Source: Siphlonurus alternatus
Lineage: Eukaryota > Arthropoda > Insecta > Ephemeroptera > Siphlonuridae
NCBI GenBank assembly: GCA_949825025.1
Contig: OX463783.1
Location: forward strand, 12,001,628-12,065,627
DNA: 64,000 bases
Direction: 5' to 3'
Shown here: in pieces, positions 37,801 to 49,100 of the stretch
How the letters are laid out: each line of letters opens with the position of its first letter
Position numbering within the stretch: the stretch's first letter is position 1
Notes under the pieces: generated by a model
Told to the model about the DNA's origin: nothing
Database searches by the model: none
The model's input: the letters and a program-made list of their open reading frames with translations, nothing else
Made by a program: the position numbers and the translations under genes

Positions 37801-38608
37801 AGGTAAAAAGAAATATCTCCAAGCTTGATTGTTATTTCAGATGCAGATATGCTGTCTGGACCCCCAAAATGTTACAGTTTATTAATAATATTGTTCTTGG
37901 GTCTATAGCTACATATATATCCCAAGTATCCAAGCTTCACAGAATTGTATAATAAACGGAGCAGGTACCGTTTGGTCATCCAAAGTTGCCTTTTTCTATT
38001 TTTTTTTTTTTTTAAATACGAACCTACAAAAAAATTTCAAACTTAATTAGACATAATTAACTATCTATATAATTAGTCTATTTCACTACGCAATAGCACA
38101 CAATTTTTACAACTGTTTATAAAAAAAACTTATGATACAATAATCTTAAAACATAGGAACAATAATTAATACTTCAAAAAATACCTATTTTACACCAATT
38201 AAATATTAATAAATTATAAAAATAATATTTATAAATTTTAATATTGATTCCATACTTATTAAAAGTAATCTGATAGGAATTTTATATGGCGTAACAAATT
38301 ATTGTTAGTAAAAATTATTTAACATCAAAATAACCTTTGCCTTGACCTGTTTAATTAGTTGTGTGTGTGTTAGGAGTGGAATCGTGTTGTGTAAATGATG
38401 ATTGTAGACAATAATTATGATGCGATGAAGACTCACGCCGGCTATAGCTGGATGTTATAAGGTGCCTCTGATGATCAGACTAAAGTACTAATTACTGCTT
38501 GATGACGTCATATATCGTGTGTGAGAAACATCGTAATTTCAAGATACCTACAAATATTCAGGTGTACACTCATTACCTTATAATTTTACCTTACTAACAT
38601 TATATTGC

Positions 38609-38821
38609 GTATCAATTTACATGATATTCCCTCCGGAAGTAGCCGGAAGTGCACTTTCTATGGTCTTCTTATTCATATTTCAGTGTTGCAATTTTACACA
38701 TAGGTCAGTAATTGTACTTCAAACCTTTCTTCAAAGTTTCAGAACTGAATTACAAACAGAAGAGATACAAGCTTGACACTTCCAGCTACTTCCGGAAGGA
38801 ATATAAAATTAATTTAAATGT
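38609..38821. mobile_element. CCGGAAGTAGCCGG-family MITE, copy 1
   Basis: Inverted ends ATATTCCCTCCGGAAGTAGC and GCTACTTCCGGAAGGAATAT (38624 and 38804) are preceded and followed by a weaker extension of the repeat. Internal sequence (CAGAACTGAATTACAAACAG) matches the copy at 46798. No coding capacity. Confidence 0.75.
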
Positions 38822-40475
38822 ACTGTCATTGGTTGAGCCTTGATTAAACGTTTATTACACGATACAATTTTGCAAACAATTTTCTATTATATAAGAAGAT
38901 TTCTTCTCTCTATGCAAACTATAATGAAGTTGAGGTTTCCTTGTAAGGAAATATTGTTTATGTATAATAATTAGAAAAATTGTGTGGTATATACTGACTT
39001 TACTATTCCAATATGAGCCAAATAACTCCCAAATATAAACAATTAAAAGCAAATAGTTTAATATAAGACGACTATAGTTATAAATGTATTCTTCTTAAAA
39101 TTATTTGACTTGCCAATAGATGATAATACACTACCAATTAAAGACACTAATTTCTTATTTTGTTATATAGAGGACACTTTTTTATTATATGTAAAGTTAT
39201 GAATGTATGATTATTGTTAATATTAAATAAGATAAATTTGCTATAAATTTATTTAATTATATTGACTCAGATATCATTCATAATGCAATGTTTTTACTCT
39301 ACATATATTATGAATCATGTACTGCAACAAATGTTATAATCATAATGTCTTATTGCATACACCGTCATCTCAATTTGTTTGACCAACTCTGTACTAAGTG
39401 AATGACACATTTGAGCTGTTGAGGATTGATAATTAACCTGCAAGGTGAAATTAATTTTAAGATGTTATTTGCATGACTTATTACACAAGTTAATAACTGT
39501 ATATTCATATTACCTTGCATGATGAATACGAGACTTTCATTTTACTTAAATATTGAACATTTTTAGTGCTGGGAAAACTTTTTTAACACCTTATAAGCCA
39601 TTTCGTCAAAAGACTTCAAATATCTTTTTTTTATAAAGTTTGCTAATGTTGTAGTGTAACCAATTATTTAATATTTTTTAATAAAATCAAAAAAATCCTA
39701 GAGCAACATTTTTTTGAAGTTTTTCTGAAGAGAATTCAATTTTGCCCCCTTCATCCCCTGTCCCCCCCCCTCTGTATTTACCTATGCAATATAGCAGTGA
39801 TTCAAAAAATTATATATATCAAAATAATTTTAATGTACTGTAATACATTAACTGTAATATTTCTTTAAATTTATACTAATAACTTTACATATCACTAGAG
39901 TGCATAAAAAATGTAAATTTTCAATATTATTAATTATTTAGTAAAAAAAGTTTTAACATACCAAATTTCTAGAGTAAATACTATTAATTACAATTTACTA
40001 TTATTAATAAATTTAATTAATAATTCTCTTCTATTTTCTCTAACCTACCTTTTTATTGATCCTTGTTTTTAGAAACTTGGCTAGGTAAAGTTGTTATTGC
40101 TATAATTATCAACCCTACCTGCTGCAAAGTATATTGTACTTGCCCAAGTACTTTATATTATATATTGTGTACACGAAGCAGCATGCAACTTAGGGTTCAA
40201 GGGTTAGGAGTTAAATATACCAAACATTATTAAGTATACACGACTACAATTATTATCAAAATCACATTGTAGAAATAATATTGTTAACAAATAATTACCT
40301 AGTTACCTGTAATTATATAGGTAGACAAAAGATAATATTGTTGACTTAATTAGTTAGGTGAAATTAAAGCATTATTATTTTCAAATAATTATCCTACCGT
40401 ATAGAATTTAATTTGTTAAATTAAAATTTTAATTTGCTTTAGTTATATATAATGTACACTTATGTACACTAAAAA
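38822..40475. other. A+T-rich intergenic sequence
   Basis: A C-run (CCCCTGTCCCCCCCCCTC, about 39755-39772) is the main contrast. No gene recognised. Confidence 0.4.
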
Positions 40476-41184
40476 TGAAACGTTCGTGCTATCCCGAGGT
40501 GTACATAGAAACATATAAAATTTTATTTCTTTTTTTAGTTAAATTTTATAAGAAAATGCTTTTTTTATATACTTGAGACTGTTAGAATCAAAACTGGGAT
40601 TGAATTTTTGAACTCAACTATACATTAACATTAATTTTTTTCATATTAGTTTTGAACCTGGATTCTGAAAGACTAACTAATAGTCCAAATCCAGGTTCAA
40701 AAGTGACCTGAAAAAAGAAAAAGAAAATATTGTATAAGAGTTGATTGCGCTGACGTCTTGCCCCTGTAAGTTAGGCTGCCCTATGGAGGATCAGAATGCA
40801 CAGACTAGTATATAAACAAATTACATATTGATTTTTTTGGTCACTTTATTAAACAAAATAAATCAGGTTTAAAAATTGTAAAAATACACAATAAACGATG
40901 GATAGCATAAAAAAAAACGCATCATTATAGAACAATCAAAACTATTTAATTTAATTCTTTTTGTCATTTCTCCTATCTTAATGCCATAGTAGTTGGACCT
41001 CCACTTTCTCTTTTCTACCCTCTTGACCGTCCGTATACCTGCTATGCTATTTTCCCTCGTAAACAAAAACAGCAAACAACTCTATAGCTGAGGCTCAAAA
41101 ATTCAATTCCAGCTTGTCTTGGATATATGCTGTTTTGATCCTAACGGCCTCACTTGTACATCTCGGGATGGCAGAAACGTTACT
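40476..41184. mobile_element. DNA-transposon remnant of about 0.7 kb with long interrupted inverted arms
   Basis: The left end AAACGTTCGTGCTATCCCG...TGTACA mirrors the right end TGTACATCTCGGGATGGCAG...ACGTT. A second pair of arms (40569-40623 and 41081-41152, sharing GAATCAAAAC and TTGAATTTTTGA) lies inside. The centre has a 15-bp hairpin (40650-40664 with 40688-40702, TTTTGAACCTGGATT). Open frames inside are not transposase-like. Confidence 0.6.
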
Positions 41185-41283
41185 TGGTTTGCTGCAGCTC
41201 TAAAAAACAAAGAGATACAAATTTAGAAATTTGGGATAGGTTAATAAATGCACCCTAAAAAAGTTAAATGCCACTACAACTAA

Positions 41284-41424
41284 CCGTCACATTAAACTTG
41301 GTTATTGTCGGAAGCGCTCGGGAGTCATTCGGCTCGGCTCGGCCAATGATATCCTTCGTTACAAACCGGCTACCAATGACTGAGAGCGTTACAAACACGA
41401 CCATGACCCAGATAAATATGACGG
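41284..41424. mobile_element. CCGTCA-ended foldback MITE, copy 1
   Basis: Starts CCGTCACATTAAACTTGG and ends AATATGACGG. Contains the family signature GGCCAATGATATCCTTCG, TTACAAACCGG and ACCAATGACTGAG, in which the two CCAATGA motifs lie on opposite arms of an imperfect hairpin. Related copies are at 42687, 42868 and 48959. Confidence 0.7.
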
Positions 41425-42686
41425 GGACTGTATATCTCCAGAGGAGGGCAGTGGTAAAGTTTCTAATGTTCTGAGGTGAACACGTAATAAAAATGTTTTC
41501 AAAAATTGTATACACCCCAAAGTTGTTATTTACAATAAATAATCATTTCTAAGTCCATTGATTTATTTGAAGAATCAGTGGTATAGATTCATGCAGATTA
41601 AAAAATAGGGTATTTTAATATGTAGACTACTAAATTCAAACATGAAACATGCATAAATAGATTATTTTCTTTACAAATAACTTACAAAATACTTAGAATT
41701 AATTAGAATTACAAATCATTCTTAAATTTTATGTTTGTTACAATTTGCTTTCAAATCAATCAATCAATTAACATAAATCAATAATATAATGACATAAATT
41801 CCTTAAAATCATGAACAAATAATAATGATTGTTTAAAAGAAAGTATAAAACCATAAAAAAAGTCGTGCATATAAGTGAGAAAAAGTACAAATTACCAAGT
41901 CATGATTTTTATATTTCTTATATAAAGAAAACTATAAAGTATGATAATATTATGATATTTTTATTATGCTATTTCATTGTTAAAAATATGACAGATTTTT
42001 ACTTCAATTACCAATGTAGTATTTTTTTTCTTTTTGAACATCATTAAATAATTCACGAAAAGTCTCCATATAATTGTACTGTCTGTAAGTTTTGGCGCGG
42101 CAAAGCGGCTATAATATAAAGAAAGAGAATAAAAAAAGGAACGAACTGAAGAAGAGGGGAACCTTTGGGAGATAATTATGATATAATTAAATCTAAAAGT
42201 AGCGTGCGAGGTGAAGGTTTGGACCTGCCCACAACTTTTTGACCTTAAGGATGTTGAAGAAAAAAAAAAATTAATGTTTACCTTTAGTACAGTACTAGTC
42301 ATATAAATTAGTGCAAGGTTATTTTCTAAGAAAGGTAACAAATTTTATTACTTTTTAATTTAATATTATATAAAAAAAGATACATTTATATAATTATATT
42401 AAATTCTACAAAAATATAAGGATGGTATAATAATAATTAAAAAGTTTTTGTATCATGTTTTTTTTTTAAATAAAAAAATGATCAATTTGTAGAATTATTG
42501 ATACAATTATCGACAACAGAGAATTTAATTACACTTTAGTGTGTCCTTATATGCAGCGTTTTTTTTAATATAAAAATGTGCTTGAGGCTTATTTTGTCTA
42601 GTGGTAACTATGTAGCTATCAACCCAAGATGTGTTTACACGAAGAAAATGAACATTAAGTTACTAATTTGACACTTTTCAACGTGG
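41425..42686. other. A+T-rich intergenic sequence
   Basis: A mixed island at about 42060-42260 (TTGGCGCGGCAAAGCGGC) has no exon signals. No gene recognised. Confidence 0.4.
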
Positions 42687-42828
42687 TTCATATTTAACTT
42701 GGGTTTCGTCGGAAACACTCGGGTGTCCTTCGGCTTATATAACTTGGCCAATGATGTTCTTCGTTACAAACAACGCACCAAATACTGAAGACGTTACAAA
42801 TACGACGAAAACCAAGTTAAATCTGAAT
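42687..42828. mobile_element. TTCGTTACAAAC foldback MITE, copy 2
   Basis: Left TTCATATTTAACTTGG mirrors right CCAAGTTAAATCTGAA. Contains GGCCAATGATGTTCTTCG and TTACAAACAACG as in the copy at 41284. Confidence 0.7.
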
Positions 42829-42867
42829 CTGAGTATAGTCGAGATAAAATATTGCAAAGGAACTCTG

Positions 42868-42975
42868 GTTCATATCTAGCTTAGTTTTCGTTGAATTTGA
42901 AACGTCTTCGGTCATTGGTAGAGACTACTAGAGACAGTTTGTAACGAAGAATCTCATTGGCCGAACACTAGTCGA
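42868..42975. mobile_element. TTCGTTACAAAC foldback MITE, copy 3, truncated at the right end
   Basis: Starts GGTTCATATCTAGCTTAG. Carries the family core inverted relative to copy 2 (CGGTCATTGGTAG, GTTTGTAACGAAG, CATTGGCC). The mirrored right end is missing. It lies about 40 bp after copy 2. Confidence 0.55.
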
Positions 42976-44594
42976 TTTTTTTTTTAATTATTGGTTTTAC
43001 AGCATAATAGATTACATTAATTGCTATCATTGTAACAGAAATTACATAACAGTTGCTTAATTTTTATCTATCGCATATAGAAACACACTAAAAATACAAT
43101 TATATAATAACTTTTAAATTTTTACATTTTATACTTTTCAGTGTAAGTATAGTATACGTTTCAGTACTTTTTCATTGATGGAAAATAATGTTCATTTGGA
43201 ACTGGCATATTCAGTTACCTGGAAAAATAACCTTAATCACATTATACTGTTATATTTAAGGTATATTGTTCAGGTAAATGATAAAACGTAGTTTATTAGT
43301 GTTTTTTTCAGGATCACCAAATTATGAATCATGTAAAAACTGTAAAAAAGGCTAAAAAGTGACTAAATGATTTTTGTAACCCATAAGAACATTTTTATTT
43401 TTAAGTTTAAATATTCACAAAACTAAGACACAGCCTTTATACTGGGAACAAGACAATGTTATTATCTCAATTAAATTTATTGATTATCATTCTTTATATT
43501 CAGATAACAAAAATATTGAAAAGTATATTTAAATAATTATGATAATTTGCATAAAGGTGTTATAGTGATATATGTAAAATCATACAAACATTTCATCAAT
43601 CATTTAATATTAAAAAAAAGTAAAACTTTCTTCAAATTATCATAAAATTTAAACAAACTATATACTTAAGTTTTCAAAAAATATAATTTATTATATACAA
43701 AAAATAAAATTATTATGAACAATACTTGAATAAGAACAGATTAAAGATATATTTAAATTAGCCTACAGGTAATATAGTATAATTGAGAAAAAAAAAAAAC
43801 TTTGGCCTGATAAAAAAAAATAGATACAGATGTGGGTGTATTTAAATATTATTTTTTTTGAAACACACAAAAGAAATTATCATGGGAGTGTGAGGGATAT
43901 AGAAAAATATAATTGTAGAAAATTAGAGCCATCAGTTATAATTACTCTGTTATAATTATATAGCACTGCCGCTGCTGCAAGTTTTTCCCCTCTATATCTA
44001 TATAACTATACTATGACCAGGTGAATATAGAAAAGGTGTGTGTTATATAGTCACAGCAATTGGATGAAAAAGTACAATCATAGTCATATAGTTTTTAAAC
44101 ATTTAAATTTATCAACAATAATTATAAAAATTTCCTGGTAACTTATATTATGTCTATTTATGTAATTATAAATAATATCGGTCAGTTTTTAATTGTTTTG
44201 TTATCATTTCTGATAACTGAAAATTGTTTTAATTATACATAATATTGATAAGGCAAATAGGCATTTTAACATTTGAAAATGCTAATTTATGTATGTTGTG
44301 TTGAAAAGAACTATCTATTTTGAAAAATTCGCATTAAATGTTTTTAAATAATGTTCAGGAATTACAGGAAGGAATAAAATTATGCATGGTAAAGATTTAT
44401 TAATCTAATTAGTACTTTAATTTATGTTTCTATAAAATAAATATACAAAAAAATACAAACAATTTTTAAATTAAAAGTTATACTAATTTTTGTGTGAATA
44501 CCTTGTAATATTTCATATAAATTTGATATAATATTTAATTAGAATTTAGGGATTAGAAAAATCAATAATAAAAAAGTAATACACATTTTCCATA
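42976..44594. other. A+T-rich intergenic sequence
   Basis: No gene, transposon or strong motif recognised. Runs of ATT/AAT dominate, with a small GCCGCTGCTGC patch near 43968. Confidence 0.4.
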
Positions 44595-44597
44595 TAA

Positions 44598-44806
44598 AGG
44601 CGGATTCAGATGGCGACAACGGCGATGCGACGCGATTTTGACGTAAAAGCTGTGAAATCCTATGCGGCGGCGAATTCGCAGGTAATCGCGTTAATTACGA
44701 TGCTCTTTTTCTTTTAATCGCCCAATATGGCCGCCAATAGATGTTACAGCAAGTGCGCATTATTCGCGTCGCGTCGCATGGTAATAATCGCCATGTGAAT
44801 CCACCT
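44598..44806 (+). mobile_element. PIF/Harbinger-like MITE, copy 1 (209 bp), TAA duplication
   Basis: Terminal repeats AGGCGGATTCAGATGGCGA and TCGCCATGTGAATCCACCT, flanked by TAA at 44595-44597 and 44807-44809. The interior is CpG-rich (GCGATGCGACGCG, TCGCGTCGCGTCGC). A 3-bp TWA duplication is typical of the PIF/Harbinger superfamily. No open frame. Confidence 0.85.
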
Positions 44807-44809
44807 TAA

Positions 44810-46795
44810 CACGTTATCATGCAGTGACTTTGATAGAAAATTTATGATTGCTTAAGTGTACCTAGTTAAAAAAAAAATGAAACAAAAAATACGATAATGT
44901 TTTAAAATAAATTGAGAAACAAAATATTTGATAGTGACACCTTAAATTTTTAATTAATATCAAAGGGTGTTGATAATTATCATAAAAAATAATTAATAAA
45001 AGTCATGTTGGAAGTTGATCGCTGTCAATCAAAAATTATAATTAAATTAGAACACCAGATGTTGTTTTGAATAATAACTTTTGCGTAGGGCTGTACAATC
45101 CCTCTTTTTTATATATAATACTATGTAACATGCCGCCATCAAGATAAGGTTTTTAAAGGTAGGGTAATTAAAAAAAGGTGGTAAGTAAACAAAGAATAAT
45201 TTGTAGGAGAGAATAACTTTTTGTCTTTTGCATTGTAGTTAACATTTATTGTTTAACTTCCAGGATTTTTACATTAAACAGATGTTGTTGTTGCCTTTTT
45301 TTGGTTAACTCCTTTTTGCATTATAAAAATATAAACACAATGTTATAAAATAACTGTTATTTTTTTAACATTTACTTTTAATTAATGCATTATTTTATAT
45401 AGATAATAAATTTATATTATACAAAATAATTACATAATTTTGAGTTTTAAATAATATAATGTACTGAATTTTAATATTTTTACATATTACAGTAATTACA
45501 TATTTGGGACAACCCAAAAGTTACCCGAAACTCAATTTTTAGGGCTGTTTTTATGTTCTATGTTGAAATTATATTTTTCTGGGAGATAATTTTATAATTC
45601 TCAATAAAATTACAACTTTAAATCTGTTTTTTTTTATTTGTATTTAATCATCCCAAAACTGAATATTATAAAAATTAAAAAAAACATGAATTACAAATGA
45701 AATTTTATTAATTGATACTAAATCATTAAATATTAAACTTCTCTGCATGTTTTCTGTTATACAAAGACCAATAATTATTATTACCTGAAACTATTAAAAT
45801 TTTTATGACTTTTTACCTCAACAACTAATTTCATGAGAAATATCAAAATTATAAAAAAAAAAAAGAACAACAATTTTCTGACTGATTGTTACAATTAAGT
45901 AAAGATTTACTGATTTATTTTACGATTTTTATATTTTCTTAAGAAGTCTTGAAAAACGTGAGAATATGTTTGATAATTATTGTTCGGCTTTACCTTCTAT
46001 AATCGTCGGCTATACAATCCATCAACTTACAACGTTAAACACTATGTCTGCGAATAAAATCGCCAATTATTAAGATTCTTTGACTATAGTACATCACAAT
46101 TGTTTAACAATGATTAATAGCTTCCTTGTTTATATACTTTTTTTTAAAACGAAGCTTGATTTAATTGTATATTATAAATCCTTAACTTTTATGTTATTAT
46201 TAAAAGTGTGCTATATATATACTTTTTTTTTTATTCTTAGTAATTTTATCGATGAACAAACTTTTAATGATTATTTAACACTATTTTCCCAGACTATTAC
46301 TAAGTATTTAATGACTCAAAAAAAAAAGGAGAAAGTTATTACTCGTATGACAGAATAATCTAATAAGAGAAATTACATTTGCAAGTACAATTCTCGCCTT
46401 ATAAAATATCCCTTACAAATAAAATACATGATGAAACCTCGAATAATACATTGACGCTGTCATCACCTTTTGACATTGGAAATTTTCTAATGTGACAATT
46501 GTACACTTGCACCATTATGAAGTTTCAAATATTCATTTTTAGGTTTGTTAACCTCCACTCGATGTTAGATAATATTTTTCTTACATCACTTCTGATTTTC
46601 TGTTTCAATTTATATTGGAGCTTATGGGAAATTGAACAAATGAGTTTTAATTTAATATTTGCTAAAAAAATGTTTTTTTTTAATAGTATAATATATACAG
46701 ATACCATGTTCTAAAGGGTTGATATTTACATGGATAAGTGATCGAGGTGGCGATCAAGTGGGTTTAAAAGTCATATCTACTACAGTGAAATTCTT
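44810..46795. other. A+T-rich intergenic sequence
   Basis: No gene, repeat family or strong motif recognised beyond homopolymers. Confidence 0.4.
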
Positions 46796-46797
46796 TA

Positions 46798-47009
46798 CAG
46801 TCAAATTTGTGTGATATTCCCTCCGGAAGTAGCCGAAAGTGTGACGTTTCTGACCTTTCTTTTTGTATTTCAACGTTCAAATTTCACAGATAGGTTAGTA
46901 CTTCTAATACAAAACACTCTGTAAAGTTTCAAAACTGAATTACAAACAGAGCAGCCACAAAATTCACACTTCCGGCTTCTTCCGGGAGAATTTTAAATTA
47001 ATTTGACTG
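46798..47009. mobile_element. CCGGAAGTAGCCGG-family MITE, copy 2 (212 bp), TA duplication
   Basis: Ends CAGTCAAATT and AATTTGACTG with TA directly outside (46796-46797, 47010-47011). Next in are GATATTCCCTCCGGAAGTAG and its mirror CTTCTTCCGGGAGAA. The CAGTC terminus and TA duplication match the element at 27215 and suggest mariner-type mobilisation. Confidence 0.85.
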
Positions 47010-47227
47010 TATCAGTGAAACGAGATAAGGAACTCCATAACTTGTAACTACAATACTCTTTAATCCACTTGATTGGCAGTTAAATTTAATAAAAAATGCA
47101 TTCATTGCAGAACTGGTTGCATACTTCACAAGGCGAGGGATGCGTCCATGTTAGACATGGTGACAGTGGTATGTTTTAATATGAAGCAAAGAACGTAGAA
47201 GACACCCTAAAGTTCTTAGCCAAGAAA

Positions 47228-47228
<1 letters not shown>

Positions 47229-47320
<92 letters not shown>
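47229..47320. repeat. (AT)n microsatellite, about 92 bp
   Basis: Uninterrupted TA dinucleotides ending 15 bp before a modular foldback element. Confidence 0.95.
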
Positions 47321-47323
<3 letters not shown>

Positions 47324-47335
47324 GAGTACTTGGCT

Positions 47336-47675
47336 AATGGACAACTTGCATGATTTTTTTTTTATTGCAGAAATGAATAGAGGGTATCAAATTCTGCTAT
47401 ACTCTGATTTTTTTCAGATTTTTTTTTTTGAAAACCAGGAATATTTTTAAATAATTATTGAATGTGCGGCCACGCCCCCTGGAGGCGTCAATAGGCCCTA
47501 TCCTTTTTTATTAAGAATTCAGGGGTGCCAACTTAACATACTGTTTGCAGAACTTTCTATAATTATTTAAAAATAGTTGTGGGACTAAAAAAAATCTGAA
47601 AAAATTAGAGTAGCATAATTTGGTATATCGTCTATTCATTTCTGTAATGCAAATTTTTCATGCAGGTTGCTCATT
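47336..47675. mobile_element. Modular foldback element, type B ends, divergent loop, copy 2
   Basis: Begins AATGGACAACTTGCATGA and ends TCATGCAGGTTGCTCATT. The centre is replaced by an asymmetric segment (GCGGCCACGCCCCCTGGAGG to AGGGGTGCCAACTT) that occurs in the opposite orientation in the copy at 52743. Confidence 0.8.
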
Positions 47676-48590
47676 ACATTTTTTAGGTTTAGTAAAATCC
47701 AAAAATTCCTAAGCAGTTAGACATATTATATGGTCTTTGTATTAGTATAATAAATAAATGATAATGCATTTTATTAATATATTTTTTTGGGAACGTCAAA
47801 ACTAAATGTAACATTAAATTATATTCAACTACTATGCAACAAATTTCATTGAGATAAACATAAATATTATACAAGTCATGCATATTTTTTTTAAAGAAAT
47901 ATTATATCAAAACAAAATATATATAGAACAATAAGAAATCAAAAATATTAAACAGAAGCTGAAATTCTTAGAAAATTTGATACGTCTAGCATTTTTTTTT
48001 TCGACCTTTGATTTTTCCTCTTATGATGATGACTACATGAATACAACAACAAAAGAAAGTTAATTAATAGCAGCTAGAGTCATGGACTTAGTGAATTCGG
48101 GGAGCCGTGAATCACAGCAGGGTGCAGCATTAGTTATTATTGTACTCCAGAATCGTATATAATTGCTATCTTGATGATGTTGCTTGACTTTGCTTGCACT
48201 ATATATAAGTAATAAACGTTTTTATTATTATTTATTTATTTTACATTTAATTATTATTAACGGTTTATATATATTTGCCCTTAAGCTTTTTTTTTTTTAA
48301 ATATTATTATTGTGATATAAATTTTTGCTTCTGTATTTTTCTTTAATGTAATTATAATTATTAATATATTTTTTTTATAAAATATAAATTAAAATTCCAG
48401 AACTTCACATTAGAGGACTAACTTTTTACACGTTTGAGTTTCTTGATGAGTTAGCACATGTTATATAGATTACACCTCGGGAAAGTTCAAACGTTATCCT
48501 TACCTGGTTAAAAAAGAGACAAAATATTTGAAAGTTTTTAATTTGGGGGAAGGTGAAAAGAGCACCAAGTCTACATTACTCTAAAATGTA
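47676..48590. other. A+T-rich intergenic sequence
   Basis: Contains one copy of the dispersed motif TACACCTCGGGAAAG...AACGTTATCC (48473-48500). No gene recognised. Confidence 0.4.
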
Positions 48591-48849
48591 AATGGAGTAT
48601 CGACCTCAATTTTTTATTGCAGAAATGCAGAGGGTGCAAAGTTATGCTACCCTGATTTTTTCAGATTTTTAAAACCCTGGAAGTATTTTTAAAAAAATTA
48701 TTGAAAGACCTTTTTGTGACGTCACGCGGCGGCACGTCCTATCCTTTTCTTAAGGACAGACGCCTCGTGACGTCACAAAAACGACTTTCAATAATTTTGT
48801 AAAAATAGTTCCCAGTCTAAAAAAAATCTGAAAAAATTCAGTATAGCAT
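48591..48849. mobile_element. Modular foldback element, type C ends, right end lost
   Basis: Starts AATGGAGTATCGACCTCAAT, with core TTTTTAAAAAAATTATTGAA, TGACGTCACGCGGCGGCAC, centre TTCTTAAGGA and mirror. After CAGTATAGCAT the expected outer right arm is absent and sequence of the CCGGAAGT family begins. Both CRE palindromes are intact (48717 and 48768). Confidence 0.8.
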
Positions 48850-48931
48850 TACAACGTTGAAATACAAATAGGAAGATCAGAAACTTTGCACTTCCGGCTA
48901 CTTCCGGTGAGAATATACAATAAATTTGACC
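48850..48931 (-). mobile_element. CCGGAAGTAGCCGG-family MITE, copy 3, half element fused to a foldback
   Basis: In reverse orientation it matches the left half of the copy at 46798 (ACAACGTTGAAATACAAA, GCACTTCCGGCTACTTCCGG, GAGAATAT, AAATTTGAC). The other half is missing at the junction with the foldback element. Confidence 0.75.
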
Positions 48932-48958
48932 ATACTTGGACTTATTTACTATTCACTG

Positions 48959-49100
48959 CCCGTCATATTCATGTAGGTTTTTGTCGGAAGCGCTCGGAAG
49001 TCCTTCGGTTTGAGTCGGCAAGTGATGTCCTTCGTTACAGACCGGTGACCAATGAATGAGGGCGTTACAAACATGACGAAAACATAAATGAATATGACGG
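48959..49100. mobile_element. CCGTCATATTCAT-ended foldback MITE, copy 4
   Basis: Left CCGTCATATTCATGTAGG and right ATGAATATGACGG are mirror ends. Interior TGTCCTTCGTTACAGACCGG and ACCAATGAATGAG match the copies at 41284 and 42687. Minus-strand open frames across it only reflect the palindrome. Confidence 0.75.

Noticed and set aside
41264..41515. Open frames on both strands
   Set aside because: They span a CCGTCA-ended foldback element; the related copy at 48959 gives a similar spurious frame.
41964..42341. 125-residue minus-strand open frame, the second longest in the window
   Set aside because: Rich in Phe, Ser and Tyr with no domain, as expected for A+T-rich noncoding DNA; no supporting signals.
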